The notes: a model not told the origin generated them from the letters alone. Positions 15,997-26,400 are shown, counted from the stretch's first letter. The stretch is DNA of 64,000 nucleotides from Flavobacterium sangjuense (GCF_004797125.1 NZ_CP038810.1:434001-498000), one strand, 5' to 3'. Made by a program: numbers and translations.

Positions 15997-17327
15997 GCCG
16001 TTACAATTTTATTATACAGCACCGCTTTCCCATCAGTCAACATTGAGATAAAGTGACAGATATGAAGCAATCTGTCATACAAGGTTTCCTTTTCCAAATG
16101 ATGTTTTTCAGGCAGGATTTTTAATAATAACTTATCGTAATTCGTAGCTTTCCCTTCGTGATTATTGTTGTAAGCTGTGATGAATTTGTCTAATAAATTA
16201 TTGATGATTTGGTAACCCGAAAGTTCTTTTTCGATGACTTCCCGACTTTGATAAATGTTCTTAACGCTCAACTTGATGATGTCATCCATCTGCGCTTTGT
16301 ACTTACTTTTATCGGTCAACGCAAAATGGAATTGTCCTTTTAGAATTGCTTCTTCGTTTTCAATAAAAACTCTTACTGCATCATTGATTAGGTTACCAAT
16401 AGCCAAGGCACGTAGATAACTAATTCGGTCTTCTTTGGTTGTTAAGGTTTGGTATTTGGAAGTATCAATCGTGTCTTTTACCAATTTGATTAAATATTCC
16501 AACGCAAAATCTTCGGAAACCAAACCGAGATTTATTCCGTCTTCAAAGTCGATAATCGTATAGCAAATATCATCCGCTGCTTCGACTAAAAAAGCCAAAG
16601 GATGACGCTCAAAGCCAATGTCGTTTCCGGTTTTATTCGGAATCATTCCCAATTCGGTAGCAACTTCTTTAAAGAAATCCTTGTCCGATTGGAAGAAACC
16701 ATATTTTTTGTCTGAGATGTTCTTTGTTGGTTTTTTCGGCAGACTTTCTTTTGGATATTTCATAAACGCTCCCAAAACCGCATAGGTCAAACGCAGGCTT
16801 CCTTCAATTCCGGGGCGCGAACTTGAAAGTACCGAAAAACCATTGGCATTACCTTCAAAATCGATTAAATCCTGCCATTGTTTATCGGTTAGTTGGTTTT
16901 TATATTGTTGTCCTTTCCCGATAGAAAAATATTCCCCAATTGCTTTTTCACCTGAATGCCCGAATGGTGGATTTCCAATATCGTGTGCTAACGAAGCCGC
17001 TGCTACGATCGCTCCAAAATCGTTCATATGATAACCATGGATTTCCTGCAGATGCGGATATTTCTCAAGGATTTTTTTCCCCACCAATCTTCCGATGGAA
17101 CGCCCAACAACGGAAACTTCCAAACTATGCGTCAATCGCGTGTGTACAAAATCGGTTTTAGAAAGCGGAATTACCTGGGTTTTATCCTGTAAACTTCGAA
17201 AAGCTGACGAGAAAATAATACGGTCATAATCGACTTCAAAGCCGAGACGCGTGTCATCTTGCTCAATTCTCAGTCTTTTGCTGGTATCGCCTTGGCGTTT
17301 TAAAGATAAAAGTTGTTCCCAGGTCAT
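15993..17327 (-). CDS. dgt: dGTP triphosphohydrolase (dGTPase-like)
   Basis: A 444-residue HD-domain phosphohydrolase. The metal-binding residues are visible: His in FVHTRLTHSLEVS, His-Asp in LAHDIGNPPFGHSGE, and an Asp in AADDICYTIID. IIFSSAFRSLQDKTQV is typical of dGTPases, which hydrolyse dGTP to deoxyguanosine and triphosphate and so trim dNTP pools. The length suits the longer, hexameric type. The gene converges with dxs with a 4-bp overlap (15993-15996). The 54-residue membrane peptide gene lies just upstream on the same strand, 24 bp away. With nrdAB, thymidine kinase and dCMP deaminase it belongs to the nucleotide-pool theme of the window. Confidence 0.92.
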   Translation of the reverse strand: MTWEQLLSLKRQGDTSKRLRIEQDDTRLGFEVDYDRIIFSSAFRSLQDKTQVIPLSKTDFVHTRLTHSLEVSVVGRSIGRLVGKKILEKYPHLQEIHGYHMNDFGAIVAAASLAHDIGNPPFGHSGEKAIGEYFSIGKGQQYKNQLTDKQWQDLIDFEGNANGFSVLSSSRPGIEGSLRLTYAVLGAFMKYPKESLPKKPTKNISDKKYGFFQSDKDFFKEVATELGMIPNKTGNDIGFERHPLAFLVEAADDICYTIIDFEDGINLGLVSEDFALEYLIKLVKDTIDTSKYQTLTTKEDRISYLRALAIGNLINDAVRVFIENEEAILKGQFHFALTDKSKYKAQMDDIIKLSVKNIYQSREVIEKELSGYQIINNLLDKFITAYNNNHEGKATNYDKLLLKILPEKHHLEKETLYDRLLHICHFISMLTDGKAVLYNKIVTA

Positions 17328-17351
17328 AGTTTTGATATTGATTTTTGGGGA

Positions 17352-17516
17352 TTAATATAAAAATATAAAGTAACAAATCACCCAAACAGATATAAAGAAA
17401 ACTCCTGGGTAGACCACCGTTTGCATATTCTTTTTTAAATCTTTTTTAATAAAAGCTAGATACAGCACATACAACACAAAAATTATGGTCATAAAAAAAG
17501 GTAAAATAAGTCTCAT
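17352..17516 (-). CDS. 54-residue membrane peptide, unknown function
   Basis: The minus-strand ATG at 17514-17516 to TAA at 17352-17354 encodes 54 residues starting MRLILPFFMT. There are two hydrophobic segments (residues about 3-23 and 35-54) separated by a basic loop (IKKDLKKN), so a hairpin with the loop on the cytoplasmic side is expected. It sits 24 bp upstream of dgt on the same strand and 51 bp below the acetyltransferase gene at 17568. Codon use resembles its neighbours and there is a proper start and stop. I do not recognise a family. A small membrane protein co-expressed with dgt is the most that can be said. Confidence 0.6.
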   Translation of the reverse strand: MRLILPFFMTIIFVLYVLYLAFIKKDLKKNMQTVVYPGVFFISVWVICYFIFLY

Positions 17517-17567
17517 ACTACAACGTTTAAATTTGTTTTACTTAATTTTTATTACACGAATATACAG

Positions 17568-18020
17568 TTATTTTAAATCTTTCCTCATACAAACGCTATT
17601 CGCTACACCAACATATTGCCCAAAGTTTTCAGTGATTTGATACCCTAATTTTTGATACAATCCGATCGCATCCACCTGCATAAATCCGGTTTCGAGGATT
17701 GCTGCAGTATAGTTTTCTTCTTTTGCCCAAGCTTCCAATTCGGTTAAAATGGCTTTCGCGATTCCTTTTCCACGACATTCCGGTAAAGTGTACATGCGTT
17801 TGATTTCGGCGACTTTTGGTTCAAATTCTTTATACGCTCCAATGCCAACAGCTTTATCATTTTCATAGCAAATGACTGCATTTTTGAGCAAACTAGTCTT
17901 ATTAAACTGCGCGTAAAAAGCATAATCTTCGCCATCGAGAACTGCCAGATACGAATCCAATTGGTCGACTAAATTGCCAAAATCTGCATTGTCGGAAGTG
18001 GTTCTTTGAATCGTAATCAT
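17568..18020 (-). CDS. GNAT family N-acetyltransferase
   Basis: A 150-residue acetyltransferase. The acetyl-CoA pyrophosphate loop is visible as PECRGKGIAKAIL, preceded by the beta4 strand AEIKRMYTL and followed by the C-terminal motif GLYQKLGYQI. The family transfers acetyl groups from acetyl-CoA to amines, and the substrate is unknown. It is the last gene of a tight three-gene set (unknown 74-residue protein, RDD protein, GNAT) with gaps of 5 and 2 bp, so all three should be co-transcribed. The neighbours do not point to a pathway. Confidence 0.88.
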   Translation of the reverse strand: MITIQRTTSDNADFGNLVDQLDSYLAVLDGEDYAFYAQFNKTSLLKNAVICYENDKAVGIGAYKEFEPKVAEIKRMYTLPECRGKGIAKAILTELEAWAKEENYTAAILETGFMQVDAIGLYQKLGYQITENFGQYVGVANSVCMRKDLK

Positions 18021-18022
18021 AA

Positions 18023-18511
18023 TTATTTTAAAGCATAAAACTGTTTCTTTCTTTCGGCTAATAAATCCTTATTGACCACATAGGTTTTTGAAATGCTGTC
18101 GTGCCAACCACGAGCCGGCATTCCCAAAAAAGAAAGCATTTCAAACGGAATCAATCGGCATAGCGAACGCACTAAAATCCTTTCGTGATTTGGTTTTTCT
18201 CCATTTTCATCCACCACTATCGTCTGCGTTATAAATTTGCCAATTGTTCTTGCGGTAAAAATCTCAAAAACATTGTAATAAAAAAGCGTAACACAGGTAG
18301 CAAAAGTATATTGGGCAATATCATTTTTTACAAAATTAGCCATGAAATCTTTATTCCCATTCGCTTGCGCAATCGTTCCGGCAATTACAAAAGCAATAAT
18401 GTACAGGAATATCTGCCCAACGTAGTCCATTAATAAATTTAGAAAACGCTCTCTGTGTGAGGCTAAAATATCATCAGTTACGATGAATTGTTTTTTGTTG
18501 TTTTCTTCCAT
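18023..18511 (-). CDS. RDD family membrane protein
   Basis: A 162-residue protein with two or three membrane helices. The RDD signature is seen as RFLNLLMDYVG (Arg then Asp in the first helix), and RTIGKFITQTIVVDENG, typical of the loop after helix 2, follows. RDD proteins have been linked to transport or sodium tolerance in a few bacteria, but the general function is unknown. It is the middle gene of the 17568-18741 set, with 2 bp to GNAT and 5 bp from the upstream gene. Confidence 0.85.
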   Translation of the reverse strand: MEENNKKQFIVTDDILASHRERFLNLLMDYVGQIFLYIIAFVIAGTIAQANGNKDFMANFVKNDIAQYTFATCVTLFYYNVFEIFTARTIGKFITQTIVVDENGEKPNHERILVRSLCRLIPFEMLSFLGMPARGWHDSISKTYVVNKDLLAERKKQFYALK

Positions 18512-18516
18512 AATGG

Positions 18517-18741
18517 CTATTCCTTTTGGTTTGCCAAAAAGAAGTTTCTTGATTTTTTTGGGTATTGGTTATAGCTTTTATCACTCGGATTGGCAATCAC
18601 CGTTTTGATGTTGATTTCGTCACCAATTTTAAAACTGGCTTCGGTATATTTATAATCCAAAAGGTATTCGCCGCAAAAATAATTGCCGTCTTTGTCCTTT
18701 TCGATGATTCCTGTATAAACTCCTTTTTTTTCTTTTGACAT
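18517..18741 (-). CDS. 74-residue protein, unknown function
   Basis: A small soluble, lysine-rich protein (MSKEKKGVYTG ... FFLANQKE) without signal peptide or membrane segment. Short alternating strands (GVYTGIIEKDKDGNYFCGEYLL) suggest a small beta-barrel or OB-like fold, which is a weak inference. It is the first gene of the set with RDD and GNAT. Its leader (18742-18803) contains a hairpin element that also occurs before the dCMP deaminase gene in the same sense orientation. Confidence 0.7.
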   Translation of the reverse strand: MSKEKKGVYTGIIEKDKDGNYFCGEYLLDYKYTEASFKIGDEINIKTVIANPSDKSYNQYPKKSRNFFLANQKE

Positions 18742-18754
18742 GGTTTTATTTTTT

Positions 18755-18786
18755 TAGCCCTCTCGTCATGCAGACGAGACAGGAAA
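18755..18786 (-). repeat. Leader hairpin element, copy 1
   Basis: TCTCGTC (18761-18767) and GACGAGA (18773-18779) form a 7-bp stem with a 5-base loop, flanked by CCTG and GGGCTAAA (minus-strand sense). The element lies 14 bp before the ATG at 18741. A near-identical copy at 31067-31099 precedes another gene. Confidence 0.75.
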
Positions 18787-18803
18787 TAGATCCTAAATTT
18801 AAT

Positions 18804-18833
18804 AAAAAACAGCCATCAATGACAGCTGTTTTT
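18804..18833 (-). terminator. Terminator of nrdA
   Basis: On the minus strand AAAAACAGC pairs with GCTGTTTTTT around an 11-base loop, 33 bp after the nrdA stop. Confidence 0.75.
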
Positions 18834-18859
18834 CTTTATTCTTTGTTCTTTATTCTATT
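18832..18859 (-). repeat. Heptanucleotide tandem repeat (TTCTTTA x4)
   Basis: Four 7-bp units on the plus strand: TTCTTTA, TTCTTTG, TTCTTTA, TTCTATT. They lie between the nrdA stop codon and its terminator. Confidence 0.75.
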
Positions 18860-18865
18860 CTCTTT

Positions 18866-21286
18866 TTAAGACCCACACATTTCGCAATCATCCGGACCAG
18901 CGTTTCTTGCCTGTTCTATCATTGCTTTGAAATCTTCGGCGGTCATTTCTCCTGTTTCATTCGGAGCTACTACTTCAACTGCTACCGGTTCTGCAACTTG
19001 TGCTGTTGGTTCTGCTTTTTTATCGTTGTTCAAAGTGAACTTGATAGCATCAACCGCTGCTTTGGTTCTCAAATAGTACATTCCGGTTTTCAAGCCACTT
19101 TGCCATGCGTAGAAATGCATCGATGTAAGTTTCGCGTAATTCGCATCCTGCATGAACAAGTTTAGCGATTGCGATTGATCAATGAAATAACCTCTGTGAC
19201 GCGACATATCGATAATGTCTTTCATAGACATTTCCCAAACGGTTTTGTACAAATCTTTCAAGTCTTGTGGAATATCCAAATCCTGAACCGAACCGTTGTT
19301 ACGCATCAATTGTTGTTTCAAATCTTCGGTCCAAAGTCCGCGTTTTACTAAATCTTCCAGTAAATGTTTGTTCACTACGATGAATTCTCCAGACAATACA
19401 CGACGTGTGTAAATGTTTGAAGTGTATGGTTCGAATGCTTCGTTGTTTCCTAAAATTTGTGATGTCGAAGCGGTTGGCATTGGCGCTACCAATAATGAGT
19501 TTCTCACACCATGTTTCATCACGTCTTTTCTCAATGCTGCCCAATCCCAACGACCTGAAAGTTCCTCGTCTTTGATATTCCAAAGATTGTGTTGGAATTC
19601 TCCTTGTGAAATTGGCGAACCTTTGAAAGTAGAATACGGTCCTTCTACTTTAGCTTCTTCCATCGATGCAGTAACTGCTGCGAAGTATAAGGTTTCAAAA
19701 ATTTCCTGATTTAATTTCTTCGCTTCATCGCTGGTGAAAGGCATTCTCAACAAAATGAAAGCATCAGCCAATCCTTGTACACCCAATCCAACCGGACGGT
19801 GACGCATGTTTGAGTTTTCCGCTTCCGGAACCGGATAGTAATTTCTGTCGATTACCCTGTTTAAGTTTCTGGTTACACGTTTTGTTACGTTGAATAACAA
19901 TTGGTGGTTGAATTCTCCGTTTTCAACAAACATTGGTAACGAAATCGAAGCCAAATTACAAACTGCAATTTCATCTGCAGCAGTGTATTCCATGATTTCG
20001 GTACAAAGGTTTGACGAACGGATAGTTCCCAAATTCTTTTGATTCGATTTACGGTTTGCTGCATCTTTGTACAACATGTATGGTGTTCCGGTTTCGATTT
20101 GTGATTCGAGGATTTTTTCCCAAAGTTCACGAGCCTTAACTGTTTTTCTTCCTTTGTTTTGTGCTTCATAAGAAGTGTATAATGCTTCAAATTCTTCTCC
20201 GTAAACATCACATAATCCCGGACACTCATTCGGACACATTAAGGTCCAATGCGTATCTTCCTGTACGCGTTTCATGAATAAATCGGATGTCCACATCGCG
20301 AAGAATAAATCTCTTGCACGCATTTCTTCTTTTCCGGTATTCTTTTTCAAATCCAAAAATTCGAAAATATCAGCATGCCAAGTCTCTAAATAAATAGCAA
20401 AACTTCCTTTACGTTTTCCTCCGCCTTGATCTACATAACGTGCCGTGTCATTGAACACTCTCAACATCGGAACAATTCCGTTTGAAGTTCCGTTAGTCCC
20501 ACGAATATAAGAACCCGTTGCACGAACATTGTGGATTGACAATCCAATTCCACCTGCCGATTGCGATATTTTTGCGGTTTGTTTTAGCGTATCGTAAATT
20601 CCGTCGATGCTGTCGTCTTTCATGGTCAACAAGAAGCAAGAAGACATTTGTGGTTTTGGCGTTCCGGCGTTGAACAACGTTGGCGTGGCATGCGTAAAGA
20701 ATTTTTTCGACATTAAATCGTAGGTTTCAATTACGGATTCCATATCGTTTAAGTGAATTCCAACAGCCACACGCATCAACATATGTTGTGGACGCTCTAC
20801 GATTTTTCCGTTGATTTTCAACAAATACGAACGCTCTAAAGTTTTGAAACCAAAGTAATCGTAGTTGAAATCACGGTTATAAATAATGTGAGAATTTAGA
20901 AATTCAGCATTTGCCTGAATAGCTTCGTGCACCTCATCAGAAAGTAATGGTGCTTTTTGGTTTGTTCTTGGATTTACATAAAAGTACATTTCTTTCATGG
21001 TTTCCGAGAAGGATTTATTGGTGTTTTTATGCAAGTTAGAAATCGCAATACGCGCTGCTAATTGTGCATAATCCGGATGTGCAATAGTCATGGAAGCGGC
21101 AGTTTCTGCTGCTAGGTTGTCAAGTTCTGATGTTGTAACTCCGTCATACAATCCTTCGATTACTCTCATGGTCACTTTTACAGCGTCGACCAAATCGTTC
21201 AATCCGTAACATAATTTTTTAATTCTGTCCGTGATTTTGTCGAACATTACCGGCTCTTTGTGACCGTCTCTCTTTACTACATACAT
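18866..21286 (-). CDS. nrdA: Ribonucleoside-diphosphate reductase, large subunit
   Basis: An 806-residue class I ribonucleotide reductase alpha subunit, which reduces NDPs to dNDPs. Residues 1-95 form an ATP-cone allosteric domain ([21 protein letters not shown] begins it, and ATP/dATP binding is known for the family). The catalytic barrel follows with the Cys in [15 protein letters not shown], the radical/acid segment [14 protein letters not shown] and [15 protein letters not shown]. The tail EMCGS carries the CxxC pair that shuttles electrons from thioredoxin. An Ala/Glu-rich linker of about 40 residues precedes the tail. nrdB lies upstream on the same strand, separated by 260 bp that hold a dispersed repeat. 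Confidence 0.96.
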   Translation of the reverse strand: MYVVKRDGHKEPVMFDKITDRIKKLCYGLNDLVDAVKVTMRVIEGLYDGVTTSELDNLAAETAASMTIAHPDYAQLAARIAISNLHKNTNKSFSETMKEMYFYVNPRTNQKAPLLSDEVHEAIQANAEFLNSHIIYNRDFNYDYFGFKTLERSYLLKINGKIVERPQHMLMRVAVGIHLNDMESVIETYDLMSKKFFTHATPTLFNAGTPKPQMSSCFLLTMKDDSIDGIYDTLKQTAKISQSAGGIGLSIHNVRATGSYIRGTNGTSNGIVPMLRVFNDTARYVDQGGGKRKGSFAIYLETWHADIFEFLDLKKNTGKEEMRARDLFFAMWTSDLFMKRVQEDTHWTLMCPNECPGLCDVYGEEFEALYTSYEAQNKGRKTVKARELWEKILESQIETGTPYMLYKDAANRKSNQKNLGTIRSSNLCTEIMEYTAADEIAVCNLASISLPMFVENGEFNHQLLFNVTKRVTRNLNRVIDRNYYPVPEAENSNMRHRPVGLGVQGLADAFILLRMPFTSDEAKKLNQEIFETLYFAAVTASMEEAKVEGPYSTFKGSPISQGEFQHNLWNIKDEELSGRWDWAALRKDVMKHGVRNSLLVAPMPTASTSQILGNNEAFEPYTSNIYTRRVLSGEFIVVNKHLLEDLVKRGLWTEDLKQQLMRNNGSVQDLDIPQDLKDLYKTVWEMSMKDIIDMSRHRGYFIDQSQSLNLFMQDANYAKLTSMHFYAWQSGLKTGMYYLRTKAAVDAIKFTLNNDKKAEPTAQVAEPVAVEVVAPNETGEMTAEDFKAMIEQARNAGPDDCEMCGS

Positions 21287-21391
21287 AAGCTTGTCAGTTT
21301 TGTGAAAACAGGAATCCCTTCACTGCTTTCGGGGTTATTTGTTAAGGTTTTGTTTTGTACTGATTTATGAAAAAGTTCAGTTTCTTTTTTA

Positions 21392-21497
21392 GGAGCTGTT
21401 TCCAGCTTTCCGTTTCAATCTTTTTACTTGTTCTCGATACTTTGCTCCGCAAAACTCGAACTGACGTAAAAAGGATTTCCACTGCAATCTGGGCTAG
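21392..21497 (+). repeat. Dispersed intergenic inverted-repeat element, copy B
   Basis: The left arm runs from GGAGCTGTTTCC to CAATCTTTTT, the right arm from AAAAAGGATTTCC to GGGCTAG, with about 50 bp between them that contain a second small inverted repeat (GTTCTCGA/TCGAAC). Arms and order match copy A at 10374-10447. It lies between nrdB and nrdA. Confidence 0.75.
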
Positions 21498-21546
21498 ATA
21501 CTCTTATTATCGTTACTTTAGTCCAACGCGCCTTCTGGCTCCTTCG

Positions 21547-22524
21547 CTAAAAATCAGCGTCGAAACTAATTTTTCCTGATTCTGAATCGGTGTTCATTAC
21601 ACCTGCTTTTTGGTATTCGGCAACTCGTTTTTCGAAGAAATTGGTTTTTCCCTGCAACGAAATCATGTCCATAAAATCGAACGGATTGGTTGAGTTATAC
21701 ACTCTTTTGCAACCCAATTCTACCAATAATCTATCGGCAACGAATTCTAAATATTGTGTCATTAACGTAGCGTTCATCCCAATCAAACTCACAGGAAGCG
21801 ACTCGGTAATAAACTCACGCTCGATGTCTAACGCATCGGTAATGATTTCTGTAATTCTGGTTTTAGAAACTTTGTGAACCAAATGGTGGTTGTGCAAATG
21901 CACCGCAAAATCGCAGTGAACACCTTCGTCACGTGAAATTAATTCATTTGAGAAAGTTAAGCCCGGCATTAAACCACGTTTTTTCAACCAGTAAATTGAG
22001 CAAAATGCACCTGAGAAAAAGATTCCTTCCACAGCTGCAAAAGCGATTAATCTTTCGGCAAACGAATCAGAACCAATCCATTTTAAAGCCCAATCTGCTT
22101 TCTTTCTAATTGCCGGAAACACTTCCAATGCATTGAAAAGTTGTGCTTTTTCGGCTTCATCTTTTACATAGGTGTCAATCAAAAGCGAATAGGTTTCGCT
22201 GTGGATGTTTTCCATCATGATTTGGAAACCGTAGAAAAACTTAGCTTCCGGATATTGTACTTCGTTAACAAAATTCTCTGCTAAATTTTCATTTACGATT
22301 CCGTCTGAAGCCGCGAAAAAAGCCAAAATATGTTTAACGAAATATTTTTCATCAGCATTTAATTTGTTGTTCCAATCGGACAAATCCTGGTGCAAATCGA
22401 TTTCTTCTGCAGTCCAGAAACTGGCTTCCATTTTTTTATACCAATCCCATATATCGTGATGTTTTATTGGGAAAATCACGAAACGGTTTTTGTTTTCTTG
22501 TAAAATTGGTTCTATGCTAGCCAT
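21547..22524 (-). CDS. nrdB: Ribonucleoside-diphosphate reductase, small subunit
   Basis: A 325-residue ferritin-like radical subunit. The diiron ligands and the radical tyrosine are visible: Asp74 ([10 protein letters not shown]), Glu105 and His108 with Tyr112 ([12 protein letters not shown]), and later Glu and His ligands around [15 protein letters not shown]. The presence of Tyr112 argues for a tyrosyl-radical class Ia/Ib-type enzyme, not the Mn/Fe class Ic type. The C-terminus ISFDADF is the peptide that docks on NrdA. It is the upstream gene of nrdA. A putative promoter lies 89 bp ahead. I did not find a convincing NrdR box pair. Confidence 0.95.
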   Translation of the reverse strand: MASIEPILQENKNRFVIFPIKHHDIWDWYKKMEASFWTAEEIDLHQDLSDWNNKLNADEKYFVKHILAFFAASDGIVNENLAENFVNEVQYPEAKFFYGFQIMMENIHSETYSLLIDTYVKDEAEKAQLFNALEVFPAIRKKADWALKWIGSDSFAERLIAFAAVEGIFFSGAFCSIYWLKKRGLMPGLTFSNELISRDEGVHCDFAVHLHNHHLVHKVSKTRITEIITDALDIEREFITESLPVSLIGMNATLMTQYLEFVADRLLVELGCKRVYNSTNPFDFMDMISLQGKTNFFEKRVAEYQKAGVMNTDSESGKISFDADF

Positions 22525-22612
22525 TTTGAATTTGTCTTTTTATTATTTTGAGGTAATTTTTATTGAAATCTGTCTGTTACAAAGATTATCAAATGAAACG
22601 TAAAAAGAAAGT

Positions 22613-22620
22613 CAAACTTA
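22613..22620 (-). promoter_or_regulatory. Putative -7 box (TAAGTTTG) for nrdB
   Basis: An exact TAnnTTTG match on the minus strand, 89 bp before the nrdB ATG. No clear -33 box. Confidence 0.4.
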
Positions 22621-22810
22621 TTCACAATACGCTCTAGTTTTTAACATTTTTAACATTTAGCTGTTTATAATGCGTTTTTTATATTTTATTGATTTACAGT
22701 TAATTAAAAAATATAAATTTTTCAAAAAGCCCTAAAACAAAGACAATTACGAATTTTCTGATAGTAAAATTTTAACATTTCAGACATTCTGAAAATGCAA
22801 TTTTTTGGTT

Positions 22811-22848
22811 CAAAAAAAGAGCGGTTTTCCAGTAGAAAAACCGCTCTT
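22811..22848 (-). terminator. Terminator of the secreted basic protein gene
   Basis: AAGAGCGGTTTT and AAAACCGCTCTT form a 12-bp stem. On the minus strand it is followed by a T run, 23 bp after the stop codon at 22871. Confidence 0.9.
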
Positions 22849-22870
22849 CGAAAAGTGTTTACATTATTTC

Positions 22871-23383
22871 TTATTTATCATCCGAAATATAGGTTTTATT
22901 ACCATTAGAGTTGATGTAATATCTTCCTCCTCTTGGCCCAGTGTACACTTTTTTACCTTTATACATTCCGGTTACTTTATCCGGAGTCTTTGGTGCTTTT
23001 TCGTTAGACGCTCTTTCTTTAACTTCTTTCTTAACTTTTGCTTCTGCTTTATTAGTAGCTGCTTTTGCTTTTCCTTCTGCAGAATTTTTTTGACCGCTTA
23101 CTGAAGCACTGTTGTCTTTGGCTCCTTTATAACGTTTGTCTATTGTCCCGTCTTTTTTAAGTTTAGGTGCATCTTTTGCTGCATCTTTAAAACGCTTGTC
23201 CGGCGTACCGTCTTTTTTTAGTTTAGGCGCTTTTTCTTTAGCTTCAGCCGCTTCTTTTTTTGCTTTTGTTGTCTCTTTAACTGCCTTTTCTGTTTTAGCT
23301 TTAGCTTTCTTTACACTTGTTTCCTGAGCATTCGTATTGGCTATAAAAATCAAAAGGAAACACAATAAAAATAATTTTTTCAT
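22871..23383 (-). CDS. Secreted Lys/Ala-rich protein with PBCV-type basic adaptor domain
   Basis: A 170-residue protein. Residues 1-20 form a signal peptide (MKKLFLLCFLLIF ... NAQ). Residues 21-140 are low-complexity Lys/Ala/Glu, probably helical or disordered, and contain a 15-residue motif twice with a 20-residue period (APKLKKDGT-x-DKR at 52-66 and 72-86). Residues 141-167 (YKGKKVYTGPRGGRYYI) match the short PBCV-specific basic adaptor domain, first noted in chlorovirus proteins and found at the ends of secreted bacterial proteins. The very high positive charge suggests binding to polyanions such as LPS, teichoic-like polymers or DNA (inference). It is single, with its own terminator. Confidence 0.75.
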   Translation of the reverse strand: MKKLFLLCFLLIFIANTNAQETSVKKAKAKTEKAVKETTKAKKEAAEAKEKAPKLKKDGTPDKRFKDAAKDAPKLKKDGTIDKRYKGAKDNSASVSGQKNSAEGKAKAATNKAEAKVKKEVKERASNEKAPKTPDKVTGMYKGKKVYTGPRGGRYYINSNGNKTYISDDK

Positions 23384-23451
23384 GACATTTTGTTTATTGG
23401 ATTATATGGATAAAATTAAGAAAAAAATAAATGCTATCACATTCAAAAGTG

Positions 23452-26400
23452 TTAAAAATACGCTCTTAATTGTATATTTCCTGTGTGAATAGTTTGGCTG
23501 GTTTCTGTTTTTCTGCCTTGATAGTTAATATTGACATCTAAAAACTGTGTTAGGTTTTTTTGAAGCAACAATCGCCACGTCATATTTTTCCCAGGCTGCA
23601 ATCCTTCCAGCATTTGAAATGCCACAGCGGATTGCGCATCGCCTTCAAATTTGTTTTGGTACAAAGAAAATTCTCCATTCATCGTAACCTTCTTTTCACT
23701 GGCATATGAAAACGAAGTTCCGAAACGGTTTTGCAATAATTTTTCGGAATTGCCTATCTGATTTTCTTTGCTTTGGTATTCATAAAAAATATCCCAGCTC
23801 GCATTTTTATTAAACAAATAAGAAATCTTAGGATTGATTTGATAACCATCGACTTTATAATTTTTACTGCTGTAATTCTCAGAAGTTAAAGCCGATTCAG
23901 ACGTTTCAGTTCCGAAAGTAAACAACCATGTTTTTTGAACTAAATGGGCATATTGCAATTGATGTGTGGTGCTTTCATTTTCCTGTGAACCGACAGAAAG
24001 TAGATTTTTTATTCGATTAGTTATAAATGTATAGGTTACAGAATGTTTTTGTTTTCCGCGATTGTAAAACAAACTATTCCTAAAACTGGTGTTCAATCCC
24101 AATAAATCTTGGTCTGAAGTTGAAAACGGATTTAAATCGAAATTATCTCCATTTCTTTGAATTTTTCTTTCAATTAAGAAAGAGGTTTGGTTATAAAAAT
24201 TTGATAATCCCTTTAGGAAGCCTGTTTTATTTTGCCACTGACTCATATTTAAAGTCACCGCTTGCGAAAATTTATTCTGATGGGTTTTGACAAAAATCTG
24301 ATTTGGCAAAAACACACGAACATATTTCGCCTGATCCGGAAAAGCCGCAATTTCAAACTCTTCCAATTCCTGAATGCTGTTGCCGTTGTAGTCAATCCAG
24401 GTGTAAACACCTTGTCCTGGTTCGACTTCTAAATAAGTGAATTCCTGTTGCGCAATCGTTCCTGAAGTGGTTTCATACGCCGTTGTAACAAGCATCAATT
24501 GGTTAAAATATTTGTCGTTATACAACATTCTGGAATTCAGTGAAGGCTCATTTTTTCTCGCAGTATCAACATATTTCAGGTTTCTGTAATTGACAAACAA
24601 AGACAAATCGCTTTTCTTGGTTTGCAATAATTTTGATTTCAAATAATACGATTGTGAAGTATTTACTCTTTGCAGAAAGCCATTTTGCAAACTATCATTC
24701 ACACGTTGCAAATAACCCAATTCTACAAAAACTTTGGTACTGTCACCACGACCAACAAAAGCACCGTATTCCGTAAAGCGCTGACTCAAGGATGACAATT
24801 GTTGGGTTGCTACTATTTTCTCTTTGTTGTTTTCAAACCGCAAACTACTGCCAATCCAATTCTTTTTAAAATTATAGCGAACCTGAGATTGGTTTCGAAT
24901 AAAGGTTGAATTGGAATAGGTTCCATCGCTATTCAGGTAACTGCTGTTTTGAAGAATATTCCAGTTGTTGAGTTTGAAAAATCCATTAATGATATGTCGA
25001 TTTCCCGAAAAGCTTTTGGAGAAATCCAGCTTTTCAAACTGATAGGTTAACTTTCCTTTTTCGGGCAAAGTAAAATCCAAGCCGTTAATCAACAAACTCT
25101 GATTGCCTTCCAACGTGGTTAAATTCCAATCGCGGTTGAACTCAATATTAAACAAACGCTCTATAGTTTTGAAATTTTCCTGTACATATTGGTAATTCCC
25201 AAAAGCATCAATCTGCCATTTTTTGGAAAACAACCGTTGCTTGAAATTCAGTTTTCCGGCAACACCTTTATTATTGTTATCATCAAGCGCCGAATACAAA
25301 TTCAAATCGTTATTGCTCAAACCAACTTCAAAATCAACCGTTGTTTTTTCACTCGGATTATATTTTCCTAAAACGGTCGCAATCTGAATTTTGGTTGGTG
25401 CCACCAATCGCGTTATCGGTTCATAATTTCCCTGCGGAATGCCTGCAATTGGTTCAACATATTGGTAAATTTTGCCAATCGCTGATGAATTTGTCAAAAT
25501 ATAATTCCCAAGATTATTGCCAACCAACGTAAACCTTACATTGTATAATTCATCTGCCGGATTGTTTGAATATTCAAAAGCTTCACCGCCGGTAACCGTT
25601 ATTTTTTTGTACAGAATTTTATTTTCTGAATACGAATCCAAATAAGCTGACGGTGCATTCATCAGATTAATGTTATCTCCGGCGTTACTCAAAATTGCCA
25701 CTTGCTCCGTGCTTAAATTTTGCTGCAACGGTTGATTTTTTACATCACTTTCAGAATACAAATAACCGCCCAGGCTCCATTTCTTTGCCTCGTGATTAAC
25801 GCCGCCATACGTCACAAAGCGCGTATAATTTCTATCCGAATATTGATATTCTATAACAATCCGCATCTCGGAAGTTATTGGAAACAATGAGGTAAACGTG
25901 ATTTCCCCAGCGTTATAATCGATAATATAATCATTGTTTTCGCCACGTTTTTTTAAAATTCCGTTGACATAAACCCGTTCCGAACCCGAAATCACCAATA
26001 CATACAATTCACCATTGTTGCCCCGCAATTTATAAGGGCCTTGATTTCCTTCCTGACCAGTGAATGCGCTTTTGGCATATTGCCCACGAACCAATGCTGC
26101 CGAAGCAAAAATTTCAGTCTTATTTTCTTCGCCGCCAAAGGTGAAACGCGTAGAAAGTCCTTGCACTTTTTTGTTAAAATTCAGAAAACGCGATTGCCTG
26201 TTTTCGAGAAATAAATCGCCGGCACGAATGTTCCATTTATCGGTAAATAATTCAATGAAGATTTGGTCAAATTCATCCAATTTCTGTGAATACCCATTAT
26301 CCTGAAGTGGAATGTTGCTATCCTGAATAGATGCGCGAAGTGAAACTTTATCCGAAATTTTTCCTGTAATCTGTAAATCGAGATTGGAAGTTACGGATGC

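Larger units (their letters stand above)
22525..22870. other. 346-bp gene-free AT-rich region between nrdB and the secreted basic protein gene
   Basis: The longest gap in the window. It holds a minus-strand -7 box for nrdB (22613-22620), a small perfect hairpin TTTCAGA-CAT-TCTGAAA (22778-22794) and, at its far end, the terminator of the next gene (22811-22848). No open frame of note and no RNA gene that I recognise. Confidence 0.6.

Noticed and set aside
22525..22870. NrdR-type operator boxes upstream of nrdB
   Set aside because: I could not find a pair of the expected AT-rich 16-bp boxes at suitable spacing. The hairpin at 22778 does not match.
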